Assembly (NCBI GenBank): GCA_963699175.1
Contig: OY969418.1
Location: 7,006,001 to 7,070,000, forward strand
Source of the DNA: JACPYM01 sp963699175
Lineage (GTDB): Bacteria > Acidobacteriota > Blastocatellia > RBC074
Length of the DNA: 64,000 nt
Direction: 5' to 3'
Shown: piece after piece, positions 35,788-43,856 of the stretch
Layout of the letters: the number at the start of each line of letters is the position of its first letter
How positions within the stretch are numbered: the stretch's first letter is position 1
The notes under the pieces: generated by a model
The model's input: only the letters and a program-made list of their open reading frames with translations
What the model was told of the DNA's origin: nothing
The model's database searches: none
Position numbers and translations under genes: made by a program

Positions 35788-37182
35788 TTATGTGGGTAGT
35801 GCACCTTGCTTATTCTTAGCAAGAGTCATCACGCCCATTACGACCGCGCCAACGGCTGTTCCCCACAACAGCGATGGCACGCCATGCCAACCTTGCTTGT
35901 TCGTCCACTGTTCTAGCACAAAAGTGATAATTACTGAGACCAGCAGCGCCGCCAGCGCCGCATTGGCTGTGACGCGTTGTGTGTATAGCCCCGCGAGCAA
36001 TGGCAACACCAACGCCGCTGACAGCAGCGTATAAAAGATCGTCAGCGCCGAAATGACATCAGCCAGTACAATCGCCGTCAGTCCGCCGAGAGCGCCGCAG
36101 CCAATGGCAGTGAAGCGGGCCACGCGCAACAATTGCTGGTCATCAGCAGCCGGATTGAGGAACGACTTATAGAAGTCTTTGCTCAGCGAAGTGTTGAGCA
36201 TAAACAGGACAACATCAGCCGCGCTTAGTTCTGCCGAAAAGACTGCGCCGAGCAACAAACTGCCCAACCAGAACGGCAACGCTTGCGTCAAGAGTGTTGG
36301 CAGCGCCAACTCCCGGTCGGGGAGTCCGGGAAAGCGATTGGCCACGTACATCCCCAACAGCACAGGAACGATTGCATAGGCAAGCAAGCCAAAAGCATTC
36401 CAAGCAACGCCGCGCCGCACAGCCTGCTCATCCCGAGCCCCAAAGAGTTTTTGCAGCAACCCCGGCGAAAAGACGAAAGCGGGCGCGAGCGGCAGCAGAT
36501 AACGCAAGACATCCGGCGCGCCATTGCCGGTGATAGAAGCATAGCTGCCAGTTTTTGCGGCGGTGAGTTGCTCGAAAGAAGTGGAAGGCAAAAGGTAAAA
36601 AGCGGCGGCAGCGAATCCCAGCAATTTGACTGTCAACTGAATTACATTCACACGCGCCGCGCTGTGCAAACCGCCAGCCGCCGAATAGCACGTAATGATG
36701 AACGCGCCAAGCATACAGCCTGCCGGTTTGTTGAGACCGGCAACAACGTTGAGGATCTTGGCTATGGCAACCAACTGCCCGGCTAGGATCGCAAGTGAGC
36801 CTAGCCACAAAAGAGCTGCAACCACCACCCGCACGCGCCGGTCGTAACGAAATTCCAGGTAGTCGCCAACTGTATAAAGATTCTGCTCGCGCGCCACCCG
36901 CCAGATTTTTGGCCCGACCGTGAAAGCCAGAATCAGCGAGCCAATGCCCGCCGACCCGACCCACCACCAGGCCGACAGACCGTCACGATAACCCAGACCT
37001 GTTGCGCCGACGGTTGAGCCCGCGCCGATATTGGCGGCCAGCAGTGTGGAGAAGATCAGTCCCGCGCTTAGGCCACGCCCGGCGATGAAGAAGTCGCTGG
37101 ATTGCCGAACACGGCGCGAAAGATAAGCGCCGAAGAGAATCATAGCGAGGGCGTAGACGACGAGAATGAGGAGGTAGGCCAT
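35788..37182 (-). CDS. Sodium:solute symporter (SSS family)
   Basis: 464 residues with about 13 transmembrane helices. The signatures SDFFIAGRGLSAGLIFSTLLAANIGAGSTVGATGLGYRDGLSAWWWVGSAGIGSL in the first part and VFSAELSAADVVLFMLNTSLSKDFYK in the second place it in the SSS family (PutP/SglT type). The serine and threonine residues of the sodium site in TM8 are compatible with sodium coupling. The substrate cannot be told; no catabolic genes are adjacent. It is transcribed alone on the minus strand. Confidence 0.9.
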   Translation of the reverse strand: MAYLLILVVYALAMILFGAYLSRRVRQSSDFFIAGRGLSAGLIFSTLLAANIGAGSTVGATGLGYRDGLSAWWWVGSAGIGSLILAFTVGPKIWRVAREQNLYTVGDYLEFRYDRRVRVVVAALLWLGSLAILAGQLVAIAKILNVVAGLNKPAGCMLGAFIITCYSAAGGLHSAARVNVIQLTVKLLGFAAAAFYLLPSTSFEQLTAAKTGSYASITGNGAPDVLRYLLPLAPAFVFSPGLLQKLFGARDEQAVRRGVAWNAFGLLAYAIVPVLLGMYVANRFPGLPDRELALPTLLTQALPFWLGSLLLGAVFSAELSAADVVLFMLNTSLSKDFYKSFLNPAADDQQLLRVARFTAIGCGALGGLTAIVLADVISALTIFYTLLSAALVLPLLAGLYTQRVTANAALAALLVSVIITFVLEQWTNKQGWHGVPSLLWGTAVGAVVMGVMTLAKNKQGALPT

Positions 37183-37209
37183 TGAATAATCTTGGTTGCA
37201 GCTTGGTTA

Positions 37210-37485
37210 TCAGGATTGGTCAGATTTGGCTGGAGGAAGAGTGGCACGCTCACGCAGTTGCTGGTTTTCGAGCCTCAGCCGATCATTTTCCAATGCTTGC
37301 CGAAAAACTTGCTCACGCCAATGGTCACGCTCGGCTTGTCGCTCTGCGGCTAAAGCCAGTTGTTGAACCTGTTTTGCCAACTCGTTGAACTGGCGTTCAA
37401 GACGGGCGATCCGCTCATCGTGGCGGTCATATTTGTCATTGACAGTGAAAAGGAACGCCAGTAGCTGCGAGATATTTTTCCACAT
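37210..37485 (-). CDS. Small coiled-coil protein, overlaps the upstream ORF
   Basis: 91 residues from the ATG at 37485 (CGGAG about nine bases upstream). Longer readings start in an unlikely context. After an N-terminal hydrophobic patch (ISQLLAFLFTV) a continuous heptad pattern runs to the end: YDRHDERIARLERQFNELAKQVQQLALAAERQAERDHWREQVFRQALENDRLRLENQQLRERA. It begins inside the last 50 bases of the upstream coiled-coil ORF in a different frame, so the pair is probably translationally coupled. No family was recognised. It could be part of a filament, polar or membrane-associated structure, but this is conjecture. Confidence 0.6.
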   Translation of the reverse strand: MWKNISQLLAFLFTVNDKYDRHDERIARLERQFNELAKQVQQLALAAERQAERDHWREQVFRQALENDRLRLENQQLRERATLPPAKSDQS

Positions 37486-37669
37486 TGGCGACACTCCGTG
37501 AGATCGCGGCAAGTATCTGGTCGGTTTCGGCGCGTAATGGTGCCAGGAGCGCTTCGCGCGCGGCATGAGCTTCCTCTGTTTGTTGGAATTTGGCGAGGAG
37601 TTGCGCAAGTTGCGCTTCGAGTTTCGGAATCTCCTCTGTTGGGATTTCCAGCACAGTTGTTTTTGCCAT
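37436..37669 (-). CDS. Small helical/coiled-coil protein
   Basis: 77 residues from the ATG at 37669; GAGAT upstream is a weak ribosome-binding site. After MAKTTVLEIPTEEIPKLE the rest is helical with heptads (AQLAQLLAKFQQTEEAHAAREALLAPLRAETDQILAAISRSVANVEKYLAATG). The last 50 bases overlap the next coiled-coil gene in another frame. Neither gene resembles a named family. The overlapping tandem suggests that the two products bind each other. Confidence is limited because small helical ORFs can arise by chance in high-GC DNA. Confidence 0.55.
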   Translation of the reverse strand: MAKTTVLEIPTEEIPKLEAQLAQLLAKFQQTEEAHAAREALLAPLRAETDQILAAISRSVANVEKYLAATGVPFHCQ

Positions 37670-37730
37670 AGTACATCTCACTTTCACGGTGGATTGTAAC
37701 AAACAACAGCCAGCAACCGTGATCAGATTT

Positions 37731-38825
37731 TTATTTCAAATCATTCACGCTCGGCAGCCCTGCGATGCTCTGTGCTGCTCGCACCGCCCGCACCACCGCC
37801 TGCGCTATCGCTTCCGCTGCCAATGCCCCAATCAGCGTCACGTTGCCAGCTTGCCCGGACTTACCTGTAGCCAGCGCAAAGAGCGTGTCGCCGTCAAACA
37901 TCGTATGCACCGGATTGATCGTGCGCGCCAAGCCGTCGTGCGCCATCTGCGCGACTTTGGCGCATTGGGCTTTGTCGAGTTTGGCATCGGTGGCGACAGC
38001 GCCAATGGTCGTGGCAGTGCCGCCGAACATGGGTGGCAACGCTTCGCCGCGCAGAATGGCGTTCATTGTGCCTAGCAACGCCTTGCCATCGGATGTGCGC
38101 GCGCCTGCCAGGATTTTGCCGGTGGCCGAATCGAAGACATCACCGACTGCATTGACCGCGACGATGGCGCCGACTGTTAGCGTGACGTTGCTTTTCTTGT
38201 CGGTCACTTTGATTGACGCAGTGCCGATGCCGCCCTTCATTGCGCGTTGCATGCCGAAGGTTTTGCCAACTGTTGCGCCCGCGCCTGCGCCGACATTGCC
38301 TTCTTGCGGCGGTTTAGTTGTGGCGGCCTCACAGGCTTTATACCCGGCGGTGGCATCGGGACGAATCTTGGCATCACCGACGCCGAGATCAAAGAGAATA
38401 GCGGCGGGCACGATAGGCACGTTCGCGACGCCAGTGGCGAAGCCGATCTTGCGCTCTTCGAGGTAGCGCACAACGCCGGTCGCAGCTTCCAATCCGAACG
38501 CGCTGCCGCCCGCAAGCACGATGGCGTGGACTTGTTGCACCAGGTTTTGCGGGTTGAGCAGATCGGTCTCGCGCGTACCGGGTGCTGCGCCGCGCACGTC
38601 TACGCCAGCCGTCGCGCCCTCTTCGGTCAAGATGACGGTGACGCCGGTGGGGCGGCGCGGATCGGTGTAATGACCGACCTTGATGCCGGCGACATCCGTG
38701 ATCGCAGAGTGTGGGTTTTGCAGTGTGAATTCGGGCAGCATAGTCATCGAGGTAGTGGCGAGCGCGCCACGCAACACGTCGCGACGCGTAAATGCGGCGC
38801 TCACCCGTTGTTTCTTATCGCTCAT
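37731..38825 (-). CDS. P1/DmpA-type aminopeptidase (S58 family), Tat-exported
   Basis: 364 residues from ATG 38825 (another ATG is at 38828). The N-terminus TRRDVLRGALATTSMTML is a twin-arginine signal. The core contains ITDVAGIKVGHYTDPRRPTGVTVIL, VHAIVLAGGSAFGLEAATGV and the GGIGTASI region, all typical of P1/DmpA N-terminal-nucleophile hydrolases, which cleave themselves to become active; the exact nucleophile was not assigned. Family enzymes remove small N-terminal residues from peptides or act on beta-peptides and nylon oligomers. The start overlaps the stop of the upstream gene by about 11 bases, so the two are translationally coupled. Confidence 0.87.
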   Translation of the reverse strand: MSDKKQRVSAAFTRRDVLRGALATTSMTMLPEFTLQNPHSAITDVAGIKVGHYTDPRRPTGVTVILTEEGATAGVDVRGAAPGTRETDLLNPQNLVQQVHAIVLAGGSAFGLEAATGVVRYLEERKIGFATGVANVPIVPAAILFDLGVGDAKIRPDATAGYKACEAATTKPPQEGNVGAGAGATVGKTFGMQRAMKGGIGTASIKVTDKKSNVTLTVGAIVAVNAVGDVFDSATGKILAGARTSDGKALLGTMNAILRGEALPPMFGGTATTIGAVATDAKLDKAQCAKVAQMAHDGLARTINPVHTMFDGDTLFALATGKSGQAGNVTLIGALAAEAIAQAVVRAVRAAQSIAGLPSVNDLK

Positions 38826-39774
38826 CATTTCTTTGCAACACGACGCGGGTCGTGGATTCAACTTGGCCATCAGACAGCACAAGCGTTTGTTGCGCGGGCG
38901 CATGCTTTGAATGCCTGACGAGCAGGAGCTTGCGTGCCGGACGCAGGTTGTCGAAGCGAAACGCGCCTGTAGCATCGGCGACAACGAACCGACGGCTTTG
39001 TTGCAATAGCTCGAACGGCAGGAAGCGGCTCAACTCCGGCCTGTCGTCCTCGTCGCTCAATTGTACTTGCGCGCCGGGCAGCGGATTGCCGAATTGATCG
39101 CGCGCCTCGCCGCTGAGGCTCACGCCTTTGGCCAAGCGTAGTTGAATTGTCTTGTTTGCTTCGTCAGGTGAGAAGCGCGTGGGGGCGGAGACTTCGCTCA
39201 ACCAGCCTTCGCGCGCGGCTTCAATGACGAATTCGCGTTCGGGATGCGCCTCCAATTCAAAGCGGCCCTGCTCGTCGCTACGCGCGTCGCCAGTCTCCCA
39301 TTGATAGGTGTTAGCAATGGCGTGTTTTGCCGTTGTGTCTTGAGCATAGAGCACTCTGAGGCGCGCGTCAGTCAGCAGTTGTTGGTGTTGATCGCTGATG
39401 AAGCCGCGCACCAGTTTGGCTTTCACCAAACGAAATTCGACGCTTTGAGTTTCGCCGTCCGAGAGCGTGAGCGCGGCACGCTCGACCGCATAGCCATCGT
39501 GTTTGGTGGAGAGATGAAACTCGCCCGCCGATAAGCCAGTCACTTCAAACGCGCCTGACTCGTCGGCCCGCGCATGTTTGAAGACAATGCCCCGGCGTGT
39601 GTTGATCGCCAGGCCGATTTCAGCCGCGAGTGGAGCACCAGTGTCGCGCTCGCTGATTTTGCCGCGCAGCGTGGCTTGTTCGGCTAAGCGTGCGGTAAGT
39701 GTGAGGAGCGGTAAGAACAAGGCGATAGTGCAGAGCAGAAGAGTCAGCTTTAGTTTGAAAGTCGGTTTTTGCAT
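38815..39774 (-). CDS. Secreted protein with carboxypeptidase-regulatory-like domains
   Basis: 319 residues from the ATG at 39774 with GAGGAGA upstream. After a signal peptide (LTLLLCTIALFLPLLTLTARL) there are about three beta-sandwich modules of the carboxypeptidase-regulatory/SpaA-like type. The first reads LRGKISERDTGAPLAAEIGLAINTRRGIVFKHARADESGAFEVTGLSAGEFHLSTKHDGY; the last reads LSGEARDQFGNPLPGAQVQLSDEDD and then ADATGAFRFDNLRPARKLLLV. Such modules serve as binding or stalk domains. It is the middle gene of a three-gene unit: an unknown secreted protein upstream (13 bases away) and the P1 peptidase downstream (overlap). Confidence 0.8.
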   Translation of the reverse strand: MQKPTFKLKLTLLLCTIALFLPLLTLTARLAEQATLRGKISERDTGAPLAAEIGLAINTRRGIVFKHARADESGAFEVTGLSAGEFHLSTKHDGYAVERAALTLSDGETQSVEFRLVKAKLVRGFISDQHQQLLTDARLRVLYAQDTTAKHAIANTYQWETGDARSDEQGRFELEAHPEREFVIEAAREGWLSEVSAPTRFSPDEANKTIQLRLAKGVSLSGEARDQFGNPLPGAQVQLSDEDDRPELSRFLPFELLQQSRRFVVADATGAFRFDNLRPARKLLLVRHSKHAPAQQTLVLSDGQVESTTRVVLQRNDER

Positions 39775-39787
39775 CGTCACTGTCTCC

Positions 39788-40672
39788 TCAATTCGAGAAA
39801 AGTCCCAACACACGCCCGATGCGGATCGTCGCGTCAATGCGTTTAGCTGGGACATGTGGCTCCTCGGCGCGGCTCTTCAACCCTTGCGGGTTTTCGTAGA
39901 GCGTCGGCCATTGATAATCACCGCTCCAAAAATCGCTCACGTCATCGTGCCAGCCGTCCAGATTGCGGTCGCCCACTTGAAAACAAGCGTCCGGCACGCA
40001 GCGCAAGACAAGTTGCAAATCGGGGAAGAGCATCGTCTGAATGTGATCATCGGAATCTGGAGAGTCGAGTTCATAAAGCGACATGAAATTGTTCTGCATC
40101 TTCAACGGTTTGCCATCGAGGTCTGCGCAGCCACCTTTGTCGAAGATGCCGTCGCCATTGGTGTCGGCGCGCGGCGACACGCCGAGCGTGAGCGTCGTAT
40201 TGCCGTAGTTGTTCCAGCCGCAGGGCGAATACTGGTCAACATTGTAGGCCACGCCAAAGGGCACGATGAAATCGTTCCAGGTGAACGAATCGCTGAGCGG
40301 ATACCAGTCGCAAGGATAAGGGTATGAGACAAACCAGTTGGGAAAGTTCAGATACTGGGCGCCACGATAGCGGCCATTGACGGAACAACTGTTCCATTCG
40401 ACTTTGGTTTGAGTGCAGGGCTGATGCCAGCCTTTGAATTGATCGGTGTCGTGTCGCGTGCCGACGTTGGAGTTGACACCCCAATTGCCCCAGGGCGCAC
40501 TGTGGAAGACGCCTTCGCATTCTTCGGCGGTTTGGTAGGCGTAGCGGTTGTGGTTGACCAAGTCAACGCGGATGACGCAGCGTTGGGCCTGTGCTGTTTG
40601 CGCGAGCAAGAGCAGACAGACGCCGACTCCGAGTAAAGCAAGCGATTTTGAGAAACTAGCTTGTTTATTCAT
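39788..40672 (-). CDS. Secreted protein of unknown function with EF-hand-like loops
   Basis: 294 residues from the ATG at 40672; no convincing ribosome-binding site. A signal peptide (SLALLGVGVCLLLLAQTAQA) is followed by a Trp/Tyr/Asn-rich domain with ten or so cysteines (about 20-170) in which FHSAPWGNWGVNSNVGTRHDTDQF and FPNWFVSYPYPCDWYPL stand out. Two Asp-rich loops (DTNGDGIFDKGG and GDRNLDGWHDD) resemble calcium-binding EF-hand or thrombospondin type-3 loops. I do not recognise the family. It starts the operon with the carboxypeptidase-regulatory and P1 peptidase genes; all three products should be extracytoplasmic. Confidence 0.65.
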   Translation of the reverse strand: MNKQASFSKSLALLGVGVCLLLLAQTAQAQRCVIRVDLVNHNRYAYQTAEECEGVFHSAPWGNWGVNSNVGTRHDTDQFKGWHQPCTQTKVEWNSCSVNGRYRGAQYLNFPNWFVSYPYPCDWYPLSDSFTWNDFIVPFGVAYNVDQYSPCGWNNYGNTTLTLGVSPRADTNGDGIFDKGGCADLDGKPLKMQNNFMSLYELDSPDSDDHIQTMLFPDLQLVLRCVPDACFQVGDRNLDGWHDDVSDFWSGDYQWPTLYENPQGLKSRAEEPHVPAKRIDATIRIGRVLGLFSN

Positions 40673-40843
40673 TAGGGGTTGGCCGGAAGCAATTACCAAA
40701 TGGGCACCCGATTAACACTTGAACTTTCCTGCTTTGTACAAGTCCTTCGGCCTGACCAAGCGTTAGCGAATTCGTTCGCTGTCTCTTTGTTCATTGGCCG
40801 ATCTTGTTGCACGCGATTTGTAGAGCAAGCTACGCCAAAAAGC

Positions 40844-40880
40844 AAAAGGGCGATTGGCCCACTTGCTCAATCGCCCTTTT
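40844..40880 (-). terminator. Terminator for the citrate synthase/glutaredoxin unit
   Basis: AAAAGGGCGATTG (40844-40856) pairs with CAATCGCCCTTTT (40868-40880). On the minus strand the stem is followed by CTTTTGCTTTTT-like sequence. It also insulates the unknown secreted-protein operon that starts at 40672. Confidence 0.8.
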
Positions 40881-40932
40881 ATTTCAAGTTTCGTTTCAGC
40901 GAACTGGCACCCTGCCAGTTCTAGTGCACCGT

Positions 40933-41151
40933 TCAGCCTCGGCCTTCCCAGCCGCTTTGTTTATACACGCCGTCAACCACGATGACGGGCACGACCGGGT
41001 CACCGTCTGTGTAGCCGAACATCTCTTTGCGATAGGCGAGATTGTCCTGCGCGTTGCGTTCCTCGAAGGGAATGCCGCGTTCGTTGTGCCAGGCTTTGGC
41101 TTTCGCGCAGTAAGGACAGTCAGGTTTAGTGTAGATGATCGTGTTAGCCAT
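40933..41151 (-). CDS. Glutaredoxin-like protein (CPYC)
   Basis: 72 residues. The dithiol motif is DCPYC with C12 and C15, followed by KAKAWHNERGIPFEERNAQDNLAYRKEM and the cis-proline region VVPVIVVDG. Length fits small single-domain glutaredoxins, although the final helix is short (GWEGRG). It starts 9 bases after the citrate synthase stop and shares its transcript. It should catalyse glutathione- or thioredoxin-dependent disulfide reduction in the cytoplasm. Confidence 0.88.
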   Translation of the reverse strand: MANTIIYTKPDCPYCAKAKAWHNERGIPFEERNAQDNLAYRKEMFGYTDGDPVVPVIVVDGVYKQSGWEGRG

Positions 41152-41160
41152 AACTGAAAC

Positions 41161-42291
41161 CTATCTCTTCTCCAGCGGCACAAACTCTAGATTCAGCTCG
41201 CCGGTGTACTCCGAGCGCGGGCGGATGAGTTTGTTGTTGGAGTATTGCTCAAGAATATGAGCCGTCCAGCCCGACATGCGGCTGATCGCGAAGATCGGCG
41301 TGTAGAGGTCGAGCGCGATGCCGAGCATGTGATAGGTCGAAGCTGAATAGAAATCTACGTTCGGATTCAGGCCCTTCTCGGCTTTGACGATTTGCTCGAT
41401 ACGCCACGACATGTCGAACCATTTGGTGTCGCCTTGCCGCTTGCCGATCTCTTCGGACATGCGGCGCAAGTGTGTGGCGCGCGGGTCTTCGGTGCGATAA
41501 ACCGCGTGGCCAAAGCCCATCACCTTCTCTTTGCTGGCGAGCTTGTTGCGAATCCAGTTCTCAGCGCCTTCGATGGTGCTCACGTCGAGCAGCATGCGCA
41601 TCACCTGTTCGTTCGCGCCACCGTGCAGCGGGCCAGCGAGCGCGCCCATACCTGCGGTGACGGCTGCATAGACATCGGCCAGCGTCGCGGCTGTCACGCG
41701 CGCGGCAAAGGTTGAAGCGTTGAACTCGTGATCGGCGTGCAAGATCAAGGCGATGTCAAAAGCGCGCGCCTCTACGTCATTCGGCTCTTTGCCCGTGAGC
41801 ATGTAAAGAAAGTTTGCGGCGAATGACAGGTCGTTGCGCGGCGCCATCGGCTGGCGACCGTTGCGAATGTTATCGAACGCGGCCACGAGCGTCGGGGTTT
41901 GCGCCATCAAGCGGAGCGCCTTGCGCTGATTGGCTTCCTGAGTGTTGTCGCCAGTATCGGGATCATAGAAAGCCAGTGCTGAAAGTGCCGTGCGCAAGGC
42001 CGCCATCGGTACGGCGTCTTTTGGAAAAGCCGCCATCAGCCCCAACACTTGCGCGGGCGCGGCGGCGTTGGCTATGAGTTGGGCTTTCAATTCATCTAGT
42101 TCGTTTTGCTTGGGCAAATGGCCATGCCAGAGCAAATAGATGACTTCTTCAAAGTTGCAGTGGGTAGCGAGATCGTGAATGTTGTAGCCGCGATAGGAAA
42201 GAATCCCTTGGTCACCATCAATAAAACAGATGCTGCTCGGCGCGGCAGCCACATCGCGCAGGCCGGCAGCAGAAGTTGCAGATTGGCTCAT
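41161..42291 (-). CDS. Citrate synthase (short, type I; possibly methylcitrate synthase)
   Basis: 376 residues from the ATG at 42291; AGGA about ten bases upstream. Recognisable blocks include GILSYRGYNIHDLA, HGGANEQVMRMLL with one active-site His, VMGFGHAVYRTEDPRATHLR with another and the catalytic Asp region FYSASTYHMLGI. The enzyme condenses oxaloacetate with acetyl-CoA or, in the methylcitrate cycle, propionyl-CoA. No prpB/prpD genes flank it, which favours citrate synthase. A glutaredoxin gene follows closely in the same operon. In the C-terminus the RMSGWTAHILEQY block is intact. Confidence 0.92.
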   Translation of the reverse strand: MSQSATSAAGLRDVAAAPSSICFIDGDQGILSYRGYNIHDLATHCNFEEVIYLLWHGHLPKQNELDELKAQLIANAAAPAQVLGLMAAFPKDAVPMAALRTALSALAFYDPDTGDNTQEANQRKALRLMAQTPTLVAAFDNIRNGRQPMAPRNDLSFAANFLYMLTGKEPNDVEARAFDIALILHADHEFNASTFAARVTAATLADVYAAVTAGMGALAGPLHGGANEQVMRMLLDVSTIEGAENWIRNKLASKEKVMGFGHAVYRTEDPRATHLRRMSEEIGKRQGDTKWFDMSWRIEQIVKAEKGLNPNVDFYSASTYHMLGIALDLYTPIFAISRMSGWTAHILEQYSNNKLIRPRSEYTGELNLEFVPLEKR

Positions 42292-42442
42292 AATTTTGCT
42301 CGTCCTAGCTTCAAAGAGTTTTGCAAGTCGCAGCCCGGCAATGCCGAACTGATAAAGACGGTTTCTAGGGAAAACCGTACGCAAACAGAAGATAACAAAC
42401 GGCGGAAGACACTGTCAAAACGACGTGGCGCTGGGCTTGAAA

Positions 42443-42488
42443 TAACGACGCGGCGCAAAGAAGTCTATTTCTTTGCGCCGCGTCGTTA
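42443..42488 (-). terminator. Long perfect hairpin after the CDGSH gene
   Basis: Arms 42443-42462 and 42469-42488 (TAACGACGCGGCGCAAAGAA and its complement) pair perfectly over 20 bases around a 6-base loop. It starts 5 bases after the stop codon of the CDGSH gene on the minus strand. It has no U-run beyond ATTTC. Confidence 0.75.
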
Positions 42489-42492
42489 AGTC

Positions 42493-42723
42493 TCAAACTT
42501 TCGGCTTTGGTGGTGGCAGCGTGGTGGCCACGACAACCGAGTCGAACCCACAGCGCGCGTGCGAGCCGTCGCAGAACGGCTTGTTATTGCTTTGCCCGCA
42601 GCGGCACAGCCCCACCACAGTGCGGCCTGCCAGGTCGTACTTGTTGCCGTCGCCATCGTACAACTCGACCTCACCTTCCACACGCAACGAGCCGTTTTTG
42701 TTCACCGTGATTTTGACTGACAT
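42493..42723 (-). CDS. CDGSH iron-sulfur domain protein
   Basis: 76 residues with GAGGAGCG upstream. The CDGSH signature is complete: C40, C42, C51 and H55 (LCRCGQSNNKPFCDGSH), which would hold a [2Fe-2S] cluster with three Cys and one His. The N-terminal 38 residues form a short beta-rich extension. Small bacterial CDGSH proteins are redox-active or regulatory cluster carriers. It lies near the glutaredoxin and zinc-ribbon genes, but a palindrome and a terminator separate it, so it is probably transcribed on its own. Confidence 0.92.
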   Translation of the reverse strand: MSVKITVNKNGSLRVEGEVELYDGDGNKYDLAGRTVVGLCRCGQSNNKPFCDGSHARCGFDSVVVATTLPPPKPKV

Positions 42724-42741
42724 TCAAATCGCTCCTCAAAA

Positions 42742-42829
42742 TGTCCGACAAGCTGTCAGAGCTTGTCGGTGACTTCGTAATGTGCATAACCGAAAGAGAC
42801 TGCGACAAGCTCTGGCAGCTTGTCGGACA
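42742..42829. repeat. REP-like palindrome, 27-bp arms
   Basis: Arms 42742-42768 and 42803-42829 match at 26 of 27 positions (core GTCCGACAAGCTGTCAGAGC). It lies between the CDGSH and zinc-ribbon genes. Confidence 0.7.
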
Positions 42830-42838
42830 GCCACCAAA

Positions 42839-43048
42839 CTACTTGCCTTTCTTCGACGCCTTGATTGGGTTGAGCGCGCGCGGCGCACGTTCTTTGGCCA
42901 ATTGGTCGGCGTAGGCTTTGCAGTCGTGGTTAGTGGCCTTGTCCTGCATCCACGCATTCAGGTCAATCGAGTGGAAGAGCGAGGCAAAGACTGGGAACTC
43001 GTGGTTGCACTTCGGACAATGAATCAAGTAGCGCTTTACAGTTGCCAT
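42839..43048 (-). CDS. Small zinc-ribbon-like protein
   Basis: 69 residues with AAGGAG upstream. The start MATVKRYLIHCPKCNHEFPVF gives C11 and C14 of a CPxC knuckle; the second half of a ribbon is missing or replaced by H41/C43 (NHDCKAY). The C-terminus is basic (ERAPRALNPIKASKKGK). It could be a nucleic-acid-binding or regulatory protein, but I do not recognise the family. Confidence 0.65.
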   Translation of the reverse strand: MATVKRYLIHCPKCNHEFPVFASLFHSIDLNAWMQDKATNHDCKAYADQLAKERAPRALNPIKASKKGK

Positions 43049-43348
43049 AACAAAATTACTCCTTGCAGTTGCGAGATTCGTATTCGCTGGTTTGAATTAA
43101 GTCCTGCTCAGGTGGAGCGCTCACCTCCCTAGGCAAGCTCTAGGCTACCCTGAGCAAAGGCGGGAGTATACAACACGGAAGCCGATTGGACTAGCGGTTT
43201 TGACATCCAGGGCAGTGCCGTCGCAAAGGCGTCTCTGCCTGGGTCACAATCTCTCAATCAATATTCAACAAGATGCAAAGTAAGTTTCGCCGCAGCGCGT
43301 TCGCCAACCCAGGCAAGGTGGCCATCTTTTAGCCATTCGACTGGTGGC
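43049..43348. other. Intergenic region downstream of the RsbRD-like gene
   Basis: 300 bases. An outer inverted repeat (TGCTCAGG near 43104, CCTGAGCA near 43150) with inner complementary blocks looks like a structured region. The rest of the interval holds no supported ORF. Confidence 0.35.
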
Positions 43349-43843
43349 CTATTCATTTGTCTCAGCGTTCGTCCTATCAGCGGTAGTAGCAAGCGACCCT
43401 GTTTGCCTGTCCGTTTCGGTATAGACGGAGATGCCATAGCGGAGTTCTTCATCAATGTAGCGATTGATGTCGCGTGCGGCCACCACGTAAACCTTCAACC
43501 CACCTGTCCCCGGACTTACGAGTACCGCTTCAGCCAGATCGTCCAACAGCATCAAGCGCAGGAGTGAAAGCTCACAGACCAAGTCACGGGCACGATAACC
43601 CTGGCGATAGCGCGTGTAAACATGCACGCGGCCTTCACGCGTGTTGGCCGCCTGTGGCGTCTCGCCTGCGCGCAGGAGTTGGCAAATCTCTTCGATGATG
43701 AAGGGGACATGATTTCTCAGCCCCTGGTCAGTCAGGTCTTCGTCCGAGTGAATGCGCTGGTCGGCGCGCACCGCTTCGATCCAGGCATTGACGATCTCAC
43801 GGCTACGGCTCTGAATCAGGTCTGCCAAATTGGGGATTGTCAT
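43349..43843 (-). CDS. RsbRD N-terminal-like sensory protein
   Basis: 164 residues. The pattern IPNLADLIQSRSREIVNAWIEAVRAD, then FIIEEICQLLRAG and the later HVYTRYRQGYRARDLVCELSLLRLMLLDDL fits the RsbRD/RsbT-co-antagonist N-terminal (PF14361-like) sensory domain. The C-terminal 25 residues are polar and disordered. These domains usually sit at the N-terminus of histidine kinases or stressosome proteins, but here the domain stands alone. The gene lies 13 bases downstream of the response regulator gene, so the two are probably co-transcribed and act in one signalling path. Confidence 0.75.
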   Translation of the reverse strand: MTIPNLADLIQSRSREIVNAWIEAVRADQRIHSDEDLTDQGLRNHVPFIIEEICQLLRAGETPQAANTREGRVHVYTRYRQGYRARDLVCELSLLRLMLLDDLAEAVLVSPGTGGLKVYVVAARDINRYIDEELRYGISVYTETDRQTGSLATTADRTNAETNE

Positions 43844-43856
43844 AGTGCATCTCTGA

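Noticed and set aside
42385..42442. Upstream extension of citrate synthase to 42384
   Set aside because: The extra 31 residues look non-coding and the ATG at 42291 begins the conserved protein.
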